From Betaproteobacteria bacterium (GTDB taxonomy: Bacteria > Pseudomonadota > Gammaproteobacteria > Burkholderiales > SG8-39): a stretch of 12,168 nt of DNA. Positions 6,635 through 12,168 of the stretch are shown in pieces. Positions within the stretch are counted from its first letter, which is position 1, and the number at the start of each line of letters is the position of its first letter. The notes beneath the pieces are model-generated. The model had not been told where the DNA came from. It saw only the letters and a program-made list of their open reading frames with translations, and made no database searches. The stretch lies in the NCBI GenBank assembly GCA_009693345.1, contig SHXL01000072.1:1-12168 (forward strand), in the 5' to 3' direction. The position numbers and the translations under genes were made by a program.

Positions 6635-7036
6635 CTGCATCGCATCCAGCATGCATTCGTTGTCGCGCAGCTTCGGGTGGCGCAGCTGTCCCGGGATGCC
6701 AAGCCCGGTGCACAGGTCGTTCGAGCCGATGAGGACGACGTCCACGCCCGGAACCGCCGCGATTTCATCCGCGTTGGCAATGCCCTGCGGCGTTTCCAGC
6801 ATCACGACGATCAGCGTCTCCGCGTTCAGGGTCTGGTTGATTTCGCCCAGCGGCAGCGCGCCGACGCAGATCGCGGAAACGGTCTCCAGCGACAGCGGGC
6901 TGTGCTGCATGTCGGCGTAGATGGCATCGAAGCCGCATTCGGCCGCGATCATGGCGATGTCGGGGCTGCGCGCCTGGCGCAAGCCCATGCACAGCACCAG
7001 CTTGCCCGCGGACAATTTCTGCTTGGCCGAGTTCAT
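6622..7036 (-). pseudogene. HpcH/HpaI-family aldolase, internally deleted and 3' truncated
   Basis: Class II (metal-dependent) aldolase of 2-keto-3-deoxy acids, the HpaI/GarL/citrate-lyase-beta family. Visible: start MNSAKQKLSAGKLVLCMGLR, GFDAIYADMQHSPLSL with catalytic-base His45 (the usual 'D-EH' here reads DMQH), MLETPQGIANADEIAAVPGVDVV with metal ligand Glu81, and IGSNDLCTGLGIPGQ with Asp107. Between ICVGAL (residue 61) and PLGEINQTLNAETL the family normally has about 60-75 residues, including the PLVRVP arginine and the PHV strand; these are missing without a frame change. After residue about 138 homology stops and amidohydrolase follows in another frame, while this frame stays open to 6266. 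Loss of the catalytic arginine and the C-terminus makes activity very unlikely. It is divergent from the ThDP enzyme with only 44 bases between. Confidence 0.8.
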
Positions 7037-7068
7037 GTCAGTAGAATTCCGGTTGGCACAGCATTTTC

Positions 7069-7075
7069 GGAAAGG
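7069..7075 (+). promoter_or_regulatory. Ribosome binding site GGAAAGG of the ThDP enzyme
   Basis: GGAAAGG five bases before ATG 7081 is the only convincing purine-rich site here and fixes the start. The 44-base gap to the divergent aldolase start leaves little room for promoters, and none is clearly visible. Confidence 0.6.
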
Positions 7076-7080
7076 TTTGC

Positions 7081-8718
7081 ATGATTACAGGTGCGCAAGC
7101 GGTTGTCGATTGCATTCGCCGGGAGGGGATCGACCACGTGTTTGGAATTCCGGGCACGATGAATCTTCCGATTCTCGACGTGCTGCGCGCTACGCCAGAG
7201 ATAAGGTTCATTCTCACCCGCCACGAGCAGGGCGCCGCGTTCATGGCCTACGGCTACGCCCGGTCGATCCACCGCGCCGCCGTCGTCACCGCGACCGAGG
7301 GGCCGGGCGTCACCAACCTCGTCACTGGGATCGGCGCCGCATATAAGGGCTGCGTGCCGGTGATCAGCATCAGTGGCGCGCAGGAACTGTTCATGCGCGA
7401 AAAGGACGCCAGCCAGGACATCGACCAGGTGACGCTGTGCAAGCCGATCACCAAATGGGCGTACTCGATTCCATCGGTGGGCAAAGTGCAGGAGGCCGTG
7501 CGGCGCGCGTTCCGGGTTGCGCTTGCCGAGCCGCTCGGCCCGGTGCACATCGACGCCTCGAGCGACATCCTGCTCCAGAAAGTCGAATCCGAGCCGATCG
7601 CGCCCGAAGCTTACCGGCCGGGAACGCTCGCGTGCTGCGCGCCGGCGGAACTCGACCGCGCAGCGCAGGTCATCGTGCAGGCCAAGCGCCCGGTGCTGCT
7701 GGTCGGCGGCGGCGTCCTGCGCGAGAACGCGCTCGCGGCCCTGCGGCGCCTGGCAGAGGCCACCGGCATTCCCGTGGCGACGCTGCAATATCACCCTGAC
7801 GCATACCCTACGAGCTACCCGCTTTCGCTCGGGCCGATCGGCCGCAACGGCTATTCGAGCGCCAACAGCGCGCTGCCCCAGGCTGACGTAATCATCGCCG
7901 TCGGAGCGCATATCGACAAGTTCTCCACTGCCTTCAAGTACGGCGTGATCAACAAAGAAGCGAAACTCATCCATCACAGCCCCGTGGGAACTGACATCGG
8001 CGTGGTGTTCCCGGTGGCGCAGGCGGTCACCGGTTCCACGCTGAGCTTCATCGATGGGCTTGCAGAACGCCTCAAGAAGAAATGGAACTGGATCGATGTC
8101 GCGGCGCTGCGTCGGGACTGGGACGCCGAACGCGAAAAGATGATCGACATGAAGGCGGTTCCCATCCTGCCGCCGGTCGTCGCGCGTGCGATGCGCGAGG
8201 CGCTGCCAAAAGATGGAATCATGATCGCGGACGCGGGCAACGCGGGCAAGCACGCGCGCGTGTTCATGGACACCTACCAGCCCGATACCTATATGTACAG
8301 CGACGACTGGGGCTCGGTCGGCGGCGCGTTCCCGATCGCGATGGGCGCCAAGCTCGCCCGTCCCAACCAGCCGGTGATGGCCGCCATCGGCGACATGGGA
8401 ATGATGTGCAACATCGGCGAACTGGAGACCGCGGTGCGCGAGAAGATCCCGGTGGTGTGCGTCGTGTACAACGACCGGGGCCTCGGCAACGAGCGCGCAT
8501 TCCAGAAAGAACTCTACGGCAGCCGCTATTTCGCGGTCGACTACGGTGACGTCGATTTCGGCGCGCTGGCGAAGGCATTCGGCGCCTACGGCGAGCGTGT
8601 GACTGAGCCCTCGGGCGTTCTTCCCGCACTGAAGCGCGCGCTGGCGAGCGGCCTGCCCGCGGTGGTGGACGTGGTGATCCACCAGGACAGCCACGCGCCG
8701 GTGGTCTTTAAGCGCTAG
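7081..8718 (+). CDS. Acetolactate-synthase-like ThDP-dependent enzyme
   Basis: 545 residues, full length for the ALS/pyruvate-oxidase/Xsc superfamily (three domains: PYR, central Rossmann-like, PP). The N-terminal PYR domain has HVFGIPGTMNLPILD and FILTRHEQGAAFMAYGYAR with the ThDP-activating Glu49; GPGVTNLVTGIGAAYKGCVP follows. The central domain begins near VIVQAKRPVLLVGGGVL (about 198-214). The PP domain has SDDWGSVGGAFPIAMGAKLA and the ThDP/Mg motif starting at residue 437, GDMGMMCNIGELETAV to Asn464 in VVYNDRGLGNERAFQ; the usual GDG reads GDM. The motif NERAFQKELYG replaces the residues of true acetolactate synthases, and no small regulatory subunit is nearby, so a catabolic 2-keto-acid decarboxylase or ligase is more likely than branched-chain synthesis. 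Substrate cannot be named from the sequence. Confidence 0.9.
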   Translation: MITGAQAVVDCIRREGIDHVFGIPGTMNLPILDVLRATPEIRFILTRHEQGAAFMAYGYARSIHRAAVVTATEGPGVTNLVTGIGAAYKGCVPVISISGAQELFMREKDASQDIDQVTLCKPITKWAYSIPSVGKVQEAVRRAFRVALAEPLGPVHIDASSDILLQKVESEPIAPEAYRPGTLACCAPAELDRAAQVIVQAKRPVLLVGGGVLRENALAALRRLAEATGIPVATLQYHPDAYPTSYPLSLGPIGRNGYSSANSALPQADVIIAVGAHIDKFSTAFKYGVINKEAKLIHHSPVGTDIGVVFPVAQAVTGSTLSFIDGLAERLKKKWNWIDVAALRRDWDAEREKMIDMKAVPILPPVVARAMREALPKDGIMIADAGNAGKHARVFMDTYQPDTYMYSDDWGSVGGAFPIAMGAKLARPNQPVMAAIGDMGMMCNIGELETAVREKIPVVCVVYNDRGLGNERAFQKELYGSRYFAVDYGDVDFGALAKAFGAYGERVTEPSGVLPALKRALASGLPAVVDVVIHQDSHAPVVFKR

Positions 8719-8720
8719 TC

Positions 8721-9212
8721 GTGCCTTACCGCCAGAGAACAGTGTGCTTGCAAACCGACGAGGGCTCCATATACAAGATCCTGAAATATCGCGGCCAGGA
8801 GGTGGAGCTGTACAACAAGCCGGTGCAGAAACCCTGGCCGCCGCTGTGGTTTCCGAGCAGCAACCGCAAGTCGATCGCGTTTACCGCGCGCCACGGCTAT
8901 CACACTGCGCTCATCGCGAGGCTCGCCGATTGCAAGCCGCTGTTCGACGAGTACCGGGAAATCTGGCAGCGCCACAGGAACGACCCGGGCCGGCACAACG
9001 CCCACGTCGCCACCCCTTTCCTCGCCAAGACCCAGCACCTGGTGGTCGCGGATACCGAGGCCGAGGCCGAGAAAACAAGATCGAGCCCTACGCCGAGGAT
9101 TCGGCCCAGCGCCTGATTACCGGTACGCCGCGCAGCGTGCTGGAAAAGCTCCGGGAAGTGATTCGCATCACCGGCACGAACTACCTGCTGTGCATCTTCT
9201 CCTTCGGCGATG
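8721..9212 (+). pseudogene. Luciferase-like (LLM) flavin monooxygenase, fragments
   Basis: The frame from 8721 gives KYRGQEVELYNKPVQKPWPP, LWFPSSNRKSIAFTARHGYH and DPGRHNAHVATPFLAKTQHL up to AEAEKT (about 9074), typical of the middle and C-terminal part of LLM-class flavin-dependent oxidoreductases (family length 340-400). The N-terminal 150 or more residues are missing: homology starts within about 40 bases of the ThDP-enzyme stop. At about 9074 the match shifts frame and jumps to IEPYAEDSAQRLITGTPRSVLEKLREVIRITGTNYLL, CIFSFGD, so a linker of perhaps 30-60 residues has gone. The last 20-40 residues are also lacking because at 9206-9214 the sequence becomes the opposite-strand ThDP gene. Three lesions make this clearly non-functional. 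GTG 8721 is only the first start codon in the frame, not a demonstrated start. Confidence 0.8.
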
Positions 9213-9520
9213 TCGGTGGTGATGCCGAGCACCGGAATCGAACTTTCGTTCGCCTCGACGATCCCGGGCAGGAGATAGGTCGCGCCGCCGCCCGAGGGAC
9301 CCTCGCAGACGCCGACGCGTCCGCTCACGCGCGCGTAGCCGTCGGCCATGTAGGCCGCGGAGCGCTCGTCGCGCGTCAGGATGTGCTGTATGCCGTGGTC
9401 CAGGCGATACAGCGCGTCGTAGAAGGGCAGGCTGGTATCGCCGCACAGCCCGAAAATGTGCTTCACGCCATGCAATTGCAGCATTCGCACCATCGCCTCG
9501 GCGCCGGACATCCGGCTCAT
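9208..9520 (-). pseudogene. Second ThDP-enzyme gene, only the N-terminal PYR domain left
   Basis: About 104 codons of an acetolactate-synthase-like protein: AMVRMLQLHGVKHIFGLCGD, QHILTRDERSAAYMADGYAR (ThDP-activating Glu in RDER), VCEGPSGGGATYLLPGIVEA and IPVLGITTDI. Full members have about 550-600 residues; the central and PP domains are absent, because from about 9209 the DNA is luciferase-family sequence of the other strand. The frame happens to stay open to 8900. The ATG at 9520 overlaps the stop of the alpha/beta-hydrolase gene (ATGA), so it was the third gene of an MFS-hydrolase-ThDP unit. Its sequence differs strongly from the intact ThDP enzyme at 7081, so it is a separate paralogue and not a copy of it. 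Confidence 0.8.
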
Positions 9521-10218
9521 TTGGCGATGCGATCCAGCAACGCTGCAAGCGCTTCCGGCGCGGTGATGTGGGGATTGTGGCTGGCGTCGATTTCGTGGTG
9601 GCCCCAGCCCTCGCGCCTGGCGCGGTCGTAGAACTGCCGGAAGCGATCGTCGGGTGGGCAGCGCTTGCAATAGATGTAGTGGCGCGGCAGCGTCAATTCT
9701 CCGTGGTGCAGGCGCAGTTTCTGCTCGAACGTCTTGAGCGATTGCGGCATGCGGCGCGGGATCGCCCAGGCCTGGTCTGCTTCGGGAGTGTCGGGCGGCA
9801 TCGGGCTCGGCGGCATTTTCCAGCCGTCACCGTTCTTGGCCGCTGCGTCGATCATCGCGGTCCTTCGGTCGGGCGTCAGCGAAAACACGCTGTCACCATC
9901 CCCGGGCGCGAAGGCGTCGACATAAACCAGTGCGGCGATGCGCTCGCGCGCCCGGTCGGCGACCCCGGTCGCGACCATGCCGCCGTAGCTGTGCCCGATG
10001 AGGATCACGTTTGCCAGGTCCTCGGCCTGGAGCACGCCGAGGATGTCCGCGATGTGCGTCTCGAGGTCTATGTTGGGCGAGGCGAGATGCGCGCGCTCGC
10101 CGAGGCCGGTATGGGTCGGTGTGCACAGCTCGTGCCCGCGCGCGCGCAGCAGCGGCCGCATTTTTTTCCAGGCCCAGCCCGCGGACCACGCGCCGTGCGC
10201 TACCAGGAATGTCGCCAT
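9517..10218 (-). CDS. Alpha/beta-fold hydrolase (EstC/pyrethroid-esterase-like)
   Basis: 233 residues, complete, of the short alpha/beta hydrolases often annotated as esterases. MATFLVAHGAWSAGWAWKKM provides the oxyanion-hole strand (VAHGAW), THTGLGERAHL the second conserved loop, and GHSYGG the nucleophile elbow with Ser77. The late histidine is His214 in ASHNPHITAPEAL, and the acid is probably Asp189 or Asp190 in PPDDRFRQF. No signal peptide, so cytoplasmic. ATG 10218 is chosen because AAGGAG lies nine bases upstream and the domain starts there; the frame is open further but reads into the MFS gene. It follows the MFS stop by 19 bases and overlaps the ThDP remnant start by four. The substrate is unknown; small esters or lactones are plausible for the family. 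Confidence 0.88.
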   Translation of the reverse strand: MATFLVAHGAWSAGWAWKKMRPLLRARGHELCTPTHTGLGERAHLASPNIDLETHIADILGVLQAEDLANVILIGHSYGGMVATGVADRARERIAALVYVDAFAPGDGDSVFSLTPDRRTAMIDAAAKNGDGWKMPPSPMPPDTPEADQAWAIPRRMPQSLKTFEQKLRLHHGELTLPRHYIYCKRCPPDDRFRQFYDRARREGWGHHEIDASHNPHITAPEALAALLDRIAK

Positions 10219-10227
10219 CGCCTGCTT

Positions 10228-10233
10228 CTCCTT
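10228..10233 (-). promoter_or_regulatory. Shine-Dalgarno AAGGAG of the alpha/beta hydrolase
   Basis: AAGGAG on the minus strand, nine bases before ATG 10218, inside the 19-base gap after the MFS stop. It decides this start over several upstream in-frame ATG codons that lie within the MFS gene. Confidence 0.7.
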
Positions 10234-10237
10234 GATG

Positions 10238-11500
10238 CTATTCGTCGGAACGCGGAACGATACCCAGTTTCTGGTAGACCGGGCGGATCGCGGCCCGGAT
10301 TTTTTCCAGGGCCATCCAATAGGCGAAGGCCGCGCACGACGCCACGGCACCGCCCAGGGCCAGCGTGGCCGGCGGACCGATGCGCTCCGCGAGCATGCCG
10401 GCGAACAGGGCGCCGACCGGCGCCACTCCCATGAAGGACATCATGTAGATCGAGACCACGCGGGCGCGCATCCGGTCTTCGACGATGGTCTGCAGCACCG
10501 TGTTGGTGGAGGCTGCCGTGATCATCGCGCCCATGCCGACCAAGTACAGCATCGGCAGCGCAATCCACAGCGAGGTGGCAAACGAGAACACGATCAGCGC
10601 GGCGCCCGCCGCCGCCGTGGTGAATGGAATCTGGCTGAGCAGCCCGCGCACCGAGGGCCGTATCACCAGGTGCACCATGCCCGAGAGCGCGCCGAATCCG
10701 CCCGCGCCGATGAGGTAGCCAAGCGTCTCCGAGCCGCCGTGGAACACGTCGCGCGCGAAATACGGGGCGAGCGACTGGTAGGGCTGGATCGAGAAGCTCA
10801 CCGCGGCGACCAGCAGCAGTGCGCTGCGCGTCGGCAGGAAACCGTAGGCGTAGCGGAAACCCGCCGCAAGCTGTTCCGCCAGGCCGGTGGTGGCCTTCTC
10901 GGTCGGCCGCGGCTTGGCGCGGATCAGCCATAGCGCCAGGATCACCGCGCCGCGCATCAGGCTGTTCAGCGCAAACCCCCAGACCACGCCGAACCCGGCG
11001 ATCACCGCGCCGCCGATCATCGGGCCGATGAAACGCGCGCCGTTCATCAGGATCGAGCTGAAGGCGATTGCGTTCGGCAGGTCCTCCATGCCGCCGACCA
11101 GCTCCACCAGCTGCGCCTGGCGCGCCGGCGAGTCGAATGCATTCACGATGCCAAGAACCAGGTTGGCCGCGATCAGCTGCCAGGCCTGCACGTGGCCCGA
11201 GGCGACCAGCGCCAGCATCGCCACGGCCTGCGCCAGTGCGAAGCTCTGCGTGATCAGGAGGACCTTGCGCTTGCGCTGCCGGTCCACCCAGACTCCCGCG
11301 AACGGACCGAGCACCAGCATCGGGATGAACTGCGCGAAAGAGGCGAGGCCGAGCAGGAACGCGGAGCCGGACAGCTCGTAGATCAGCCAGCTCGTGGCGA
11401 TGGTCTGCAGCCAGGTGCCGGTCTGTGAGACGCCCTGCCCGGTGAAGTACAGCCGGAAATCCCGGTGGCGGAAAGCCCGCAGGCTGTGGGGAACGGCCAT
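10238..11500 (-). CDS. MFS exporter, EntS-like (MFS_3 type)
   Basis: 420 residues with the hydrophobic pattern of 12 transmembrane helices, inner membrane. The N-terminus SLRAFRHRDFRLYFTGQGVSQTGTWLQTIA is the signature of the EntS/MFS_3 branch (enterobactin exporter and many uncharacterised drug or metabolite exporters). The loop 2-3 motif reads GPFAGVWVDRQRKRKVLLIT, a good match to MFS motif A (GxxxDRxxRR/K). FDSPARQAQLVELV and NGARFIGPMIGGAV are the other typical blocks. Full length without internal gaps. The substrate cannot be predicted; clustering with an esterase and ThDP gene suggests export of a metabolite or toxic compound. The ATG directly follows the TAG of a 17-codon stub (TAGATG), with no own Shine-Dalgarno, so translation may be coupled to the stub. 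Confidence 0.9.
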   Translation of the reverse strand: MAVPHSLRAFRHRDFRLYFTGQGVSQTGTWLQTIATSWLIYELSGSAFLLGLASFAQFIPMLVLGPFAGVWVDRQRKRKVLLITQSFALAQAVAMLALVASGHVQAWQLIAANLVLGIVNAFDSPARQAQLVELVGGMEDLPNAIAFSSILMNGARFIGPMIGGAVIAGFGVVWGFALNSLMRGAVILALWLIRAKPRPTEKATTGLAEQLAAGFRYAYGFLPTRSALLLVAAVSFSIQPYQSLAPYFARDVFHGGSETLGYLIGAGGFGALSGMVHLVIRPSVRGLLSQIPFTTAAAGAALIVFSFATSLWIALPMLYLVGMGAMITAASTNTVLQTIVEDRMRARVVSIYMMSFMGVAPVGALFAGMLAERIGPPATLALGGAVASCAAFAYWMALEKIRAAIRPVYQKLGIVPRSDE

Positions 11501-11554
11501 CTATTCGAGGATGGCCAGCGCGCAGGCGCCGACAATTCCGATTTTAGCGTTCAT
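11501..11554 (-). pseudogene. 17-codon stub resembling the start of a Rossmann-fold (PanE-like) gene
   Basis: MNAKIGIVGACALAILE and a stop. The first 13 residues resemble the beta-alpha-beta opening of NAD(P)-binding proteins such as ketopantoate reductase (KIxIVGAGALG), with Cys for one Gly. An excellent AGGAGA lies ten bases upstream, and the stop touches the MFS ATG. It is either a nearly completely deleted dehydrogenase gene that kept its first and last codons, or a genuine leader peptide coupling translation to the exporter. Too short to assign firmly. Confidence 0.45.
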
Positions 11555-11578
11555 GGCCTGATTTTCTCCTACTACAAT
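11550..11578 (+). promoter_or_regulatory. Sigma70-like promoter for the dioxygenase
   Basis: TTCATG (11550-11555) and TACAAT (11573-11578, five of six to TATAAT) are 17 bases apart and would start transcription near 11585, giving a leader of about 27 bases before ATG 11612. The -10 is good, the -35 poor. It overlaps the ribosome site of the opposite-strand stub. Confidence 0.4.
11565..11570 (-). promoter_or_regulatory. Shine-Dalgarno AGGAGA of the 17-codon stub
   Basis: AGGAGA on the minus strand, ten bases before ATG 11554. It is one of the strongest ribosome sites in the window, yet it serves only a 17-codon frame, whereas the MFS gene has none of its own. Confidence 0.6.
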
Positions 11579-11611
11579 GACCGCCGGGAACAGATTGAAG
11601 CCGGATCGATC

Positions 11612-12168
11612 ATGAAACTGACTGCGACGGGCCAGACGCTGGGTGCGACGATTGGTGGTTTGGATTTATCAAAAGAATTAGGAAAAGAAGAACTTGAAGC
11701 AGTAATAAATGCGCTGGGGCAATACGGAGTCGTGCGCTTTCCGTCGCAGCAGTTCACGGGCATTGAATTGAAGAAGTTCAGCTCGCAGCTCGGCGACCTG
11801 GAAATCAACGTCGCGAACTCGTTTTCTGAGCCCGGTCATCCGGAAGTGATGATCCTGTCCAACATTGTCGAGAACGGCAGGCCGATCGGGCTTGCCGACG
11901 CGGGGCAGGACTGGCACACCGACCTGTCCTACAGCCGCCAAATCGCGTTCGCCAATGTGCTCTACGGCATCAAGATCCCGCGCCGCGCCGGTAAGCCGCT
12001 GGGCTCGACCGACTTCTGCAACATGCATGCTGCTTATGAGGGTCTTTCAGATATTCTTAAAAAAGAACTTGACGGCAAAACAGTCCTGCACGACTTCAAC
12101 AAGTTCTGGGAGAAAATGCGCAGCCGCGAAGGCAGCCGGCGCGCACCGCTGACCGAGGCGCAGCGCAA
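11612..12168 (+). CDS. TauD/TfdA-family Fe(II)/2-oxoglutarate dioxygenase, N-terminal part (3' end outside window)
   Basis: The frame is open from ATG 11612 to the end of the window (185 codons). GATIGGLDLSK is the usual opening of TauD/TfdA proteins, followed by YGVVRFPSQQFTGIELKKF and SQLGDLEINV. DWHTDLSYSRQIAFANVLYG contains the first two iron ligands (HxD) and the substrate-loop region; the distal His and the 2-oxoglutarate-binding Arg lie beyond the window. Family length is about 280-300, so one third is missing. Such enzymes hydroxylate sulfonates, phenoxyacetates or similar compounds to release the side group; which substrate cannot be told. No strong Shine-Dalgarno. Two stretches (11651-11710 and 12026-12070) use almost only A/T-ending codons, unlike the rest of the gene. 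Confidence 0.9.
   Translation, partial: MKLTATGQTLGATIGGLDLSKELGKEELEAVINALGQYGVVRFPSQQFTGIELKKFSSQLGDLEINVANSFSEPGHPEVMILSNIVENGRPIGLADAGQDWHTDLSYSRQIAFANVLYGIKIPRRAGKPLGSTDFCNMHAAYEGLSDILKKELDGKTVLHDFNKFWEKMRSREGSRRAPLTEAQR

Noticed and set aside
7033..8694. 553-codon minus-strand open frame opposite the ThDP enzyme
   Set aside because: Composition is typical of an antisense shadow, and the plus strand carries unmistakable ThDP-enzyme motifs throughout.
8900..9207. Continuation of the second ThDP gene on the minus strand
   Set aside because: After ITTDI the translation loses ThDP-family similarity, while the plus strand there encodes luciferase-family sequence.
9568..10434. Plus-strand open frame opposite the alpha/beta hydrolase
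   Set aside because: No recognisable domain, and the minus strand has complete GHSYGG hydrolase sequence with a Shine-Dalgarno.
1..12168. Transposases, CRISPR repeats, tRNA or rRNA genes
   Set aside because: Looked for because of the many junctions, but no such motifs or regularly spaced repeats were seen.

Overview
The window looks like chromosomal DNA from a GC-rich betaproteobacterium. The left end carries the gene order alaC-type aminotransferase / homoserine dehydrogenase / threonine synthase, with stop-start overlaps and no thrB between the last two, as I recall from Betaproteobacteria. The large iron-sulfur protein on the minus strand has an N-terminus I also associate with that group. 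This placement is inference from gene content; no rRNA or tRNA lies in the window.

Layout. 1-3260 (+): the 3' part of an alanine-type aminotransferase, then hom and thrC, apparently one intact, translationally coupled amino-acid operon. 3261-3935 (+): a perfect FNR/CRP-family palindrome, a hemerythrin-like gene cut short near 3610, and a RelE-type toxin ORF without its antitoxin. 3932-5260 (-): an intact two-cluster, CCG-domain iron-sulfur oxidoreductase subunit whose stop codon shares the bases CTAG with the toxin stop; a sigma70-like promoter places its transcript start almost on the ATG. 5349-7036 (-): a small conserved hypothetical gene, the last 50 codons of a GNAT acetyltransferase, a TfoX-N-like ORF, and an amidohydrolase C-terminal part joined out of frame to an internally deleted HpcH/HpaI aldolase. 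7081-8718 (+): an intact acetolactate-synthase-like ThDP enzyme. 8721-9212 (+): pieces of a luciferase-like flavin monooxygenase, running tail-to-tail into 9208-9520 (-), the N-terminal domain of a second ThDP enzyme. 9517-11500 (-): an intact alpha/beta hydrolase and an intact EntS-like MFS exporter. 11501-11554 (-): a 17-codon stub resembling the start of a Rossmann-fold (PanE-like) gene. 11612-12168 (+): the first 185 codons of a TauD/TfdA-family dioxygenase that runs off the window.

The main impression is a contrast. Housekeeping genes (hom, thrC, the Fe-S protein) are full length and clean, while the accessory catabolic/redox genes show at least eight places where homology to one family stops abruptly and another begins, or where the middle of a family is missing. 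This is either advanced deletional decay of an accessory region or an assembly artefact; the sequence alone cannot decide. No CRISPR array, transposase or tandem repeat was seen.
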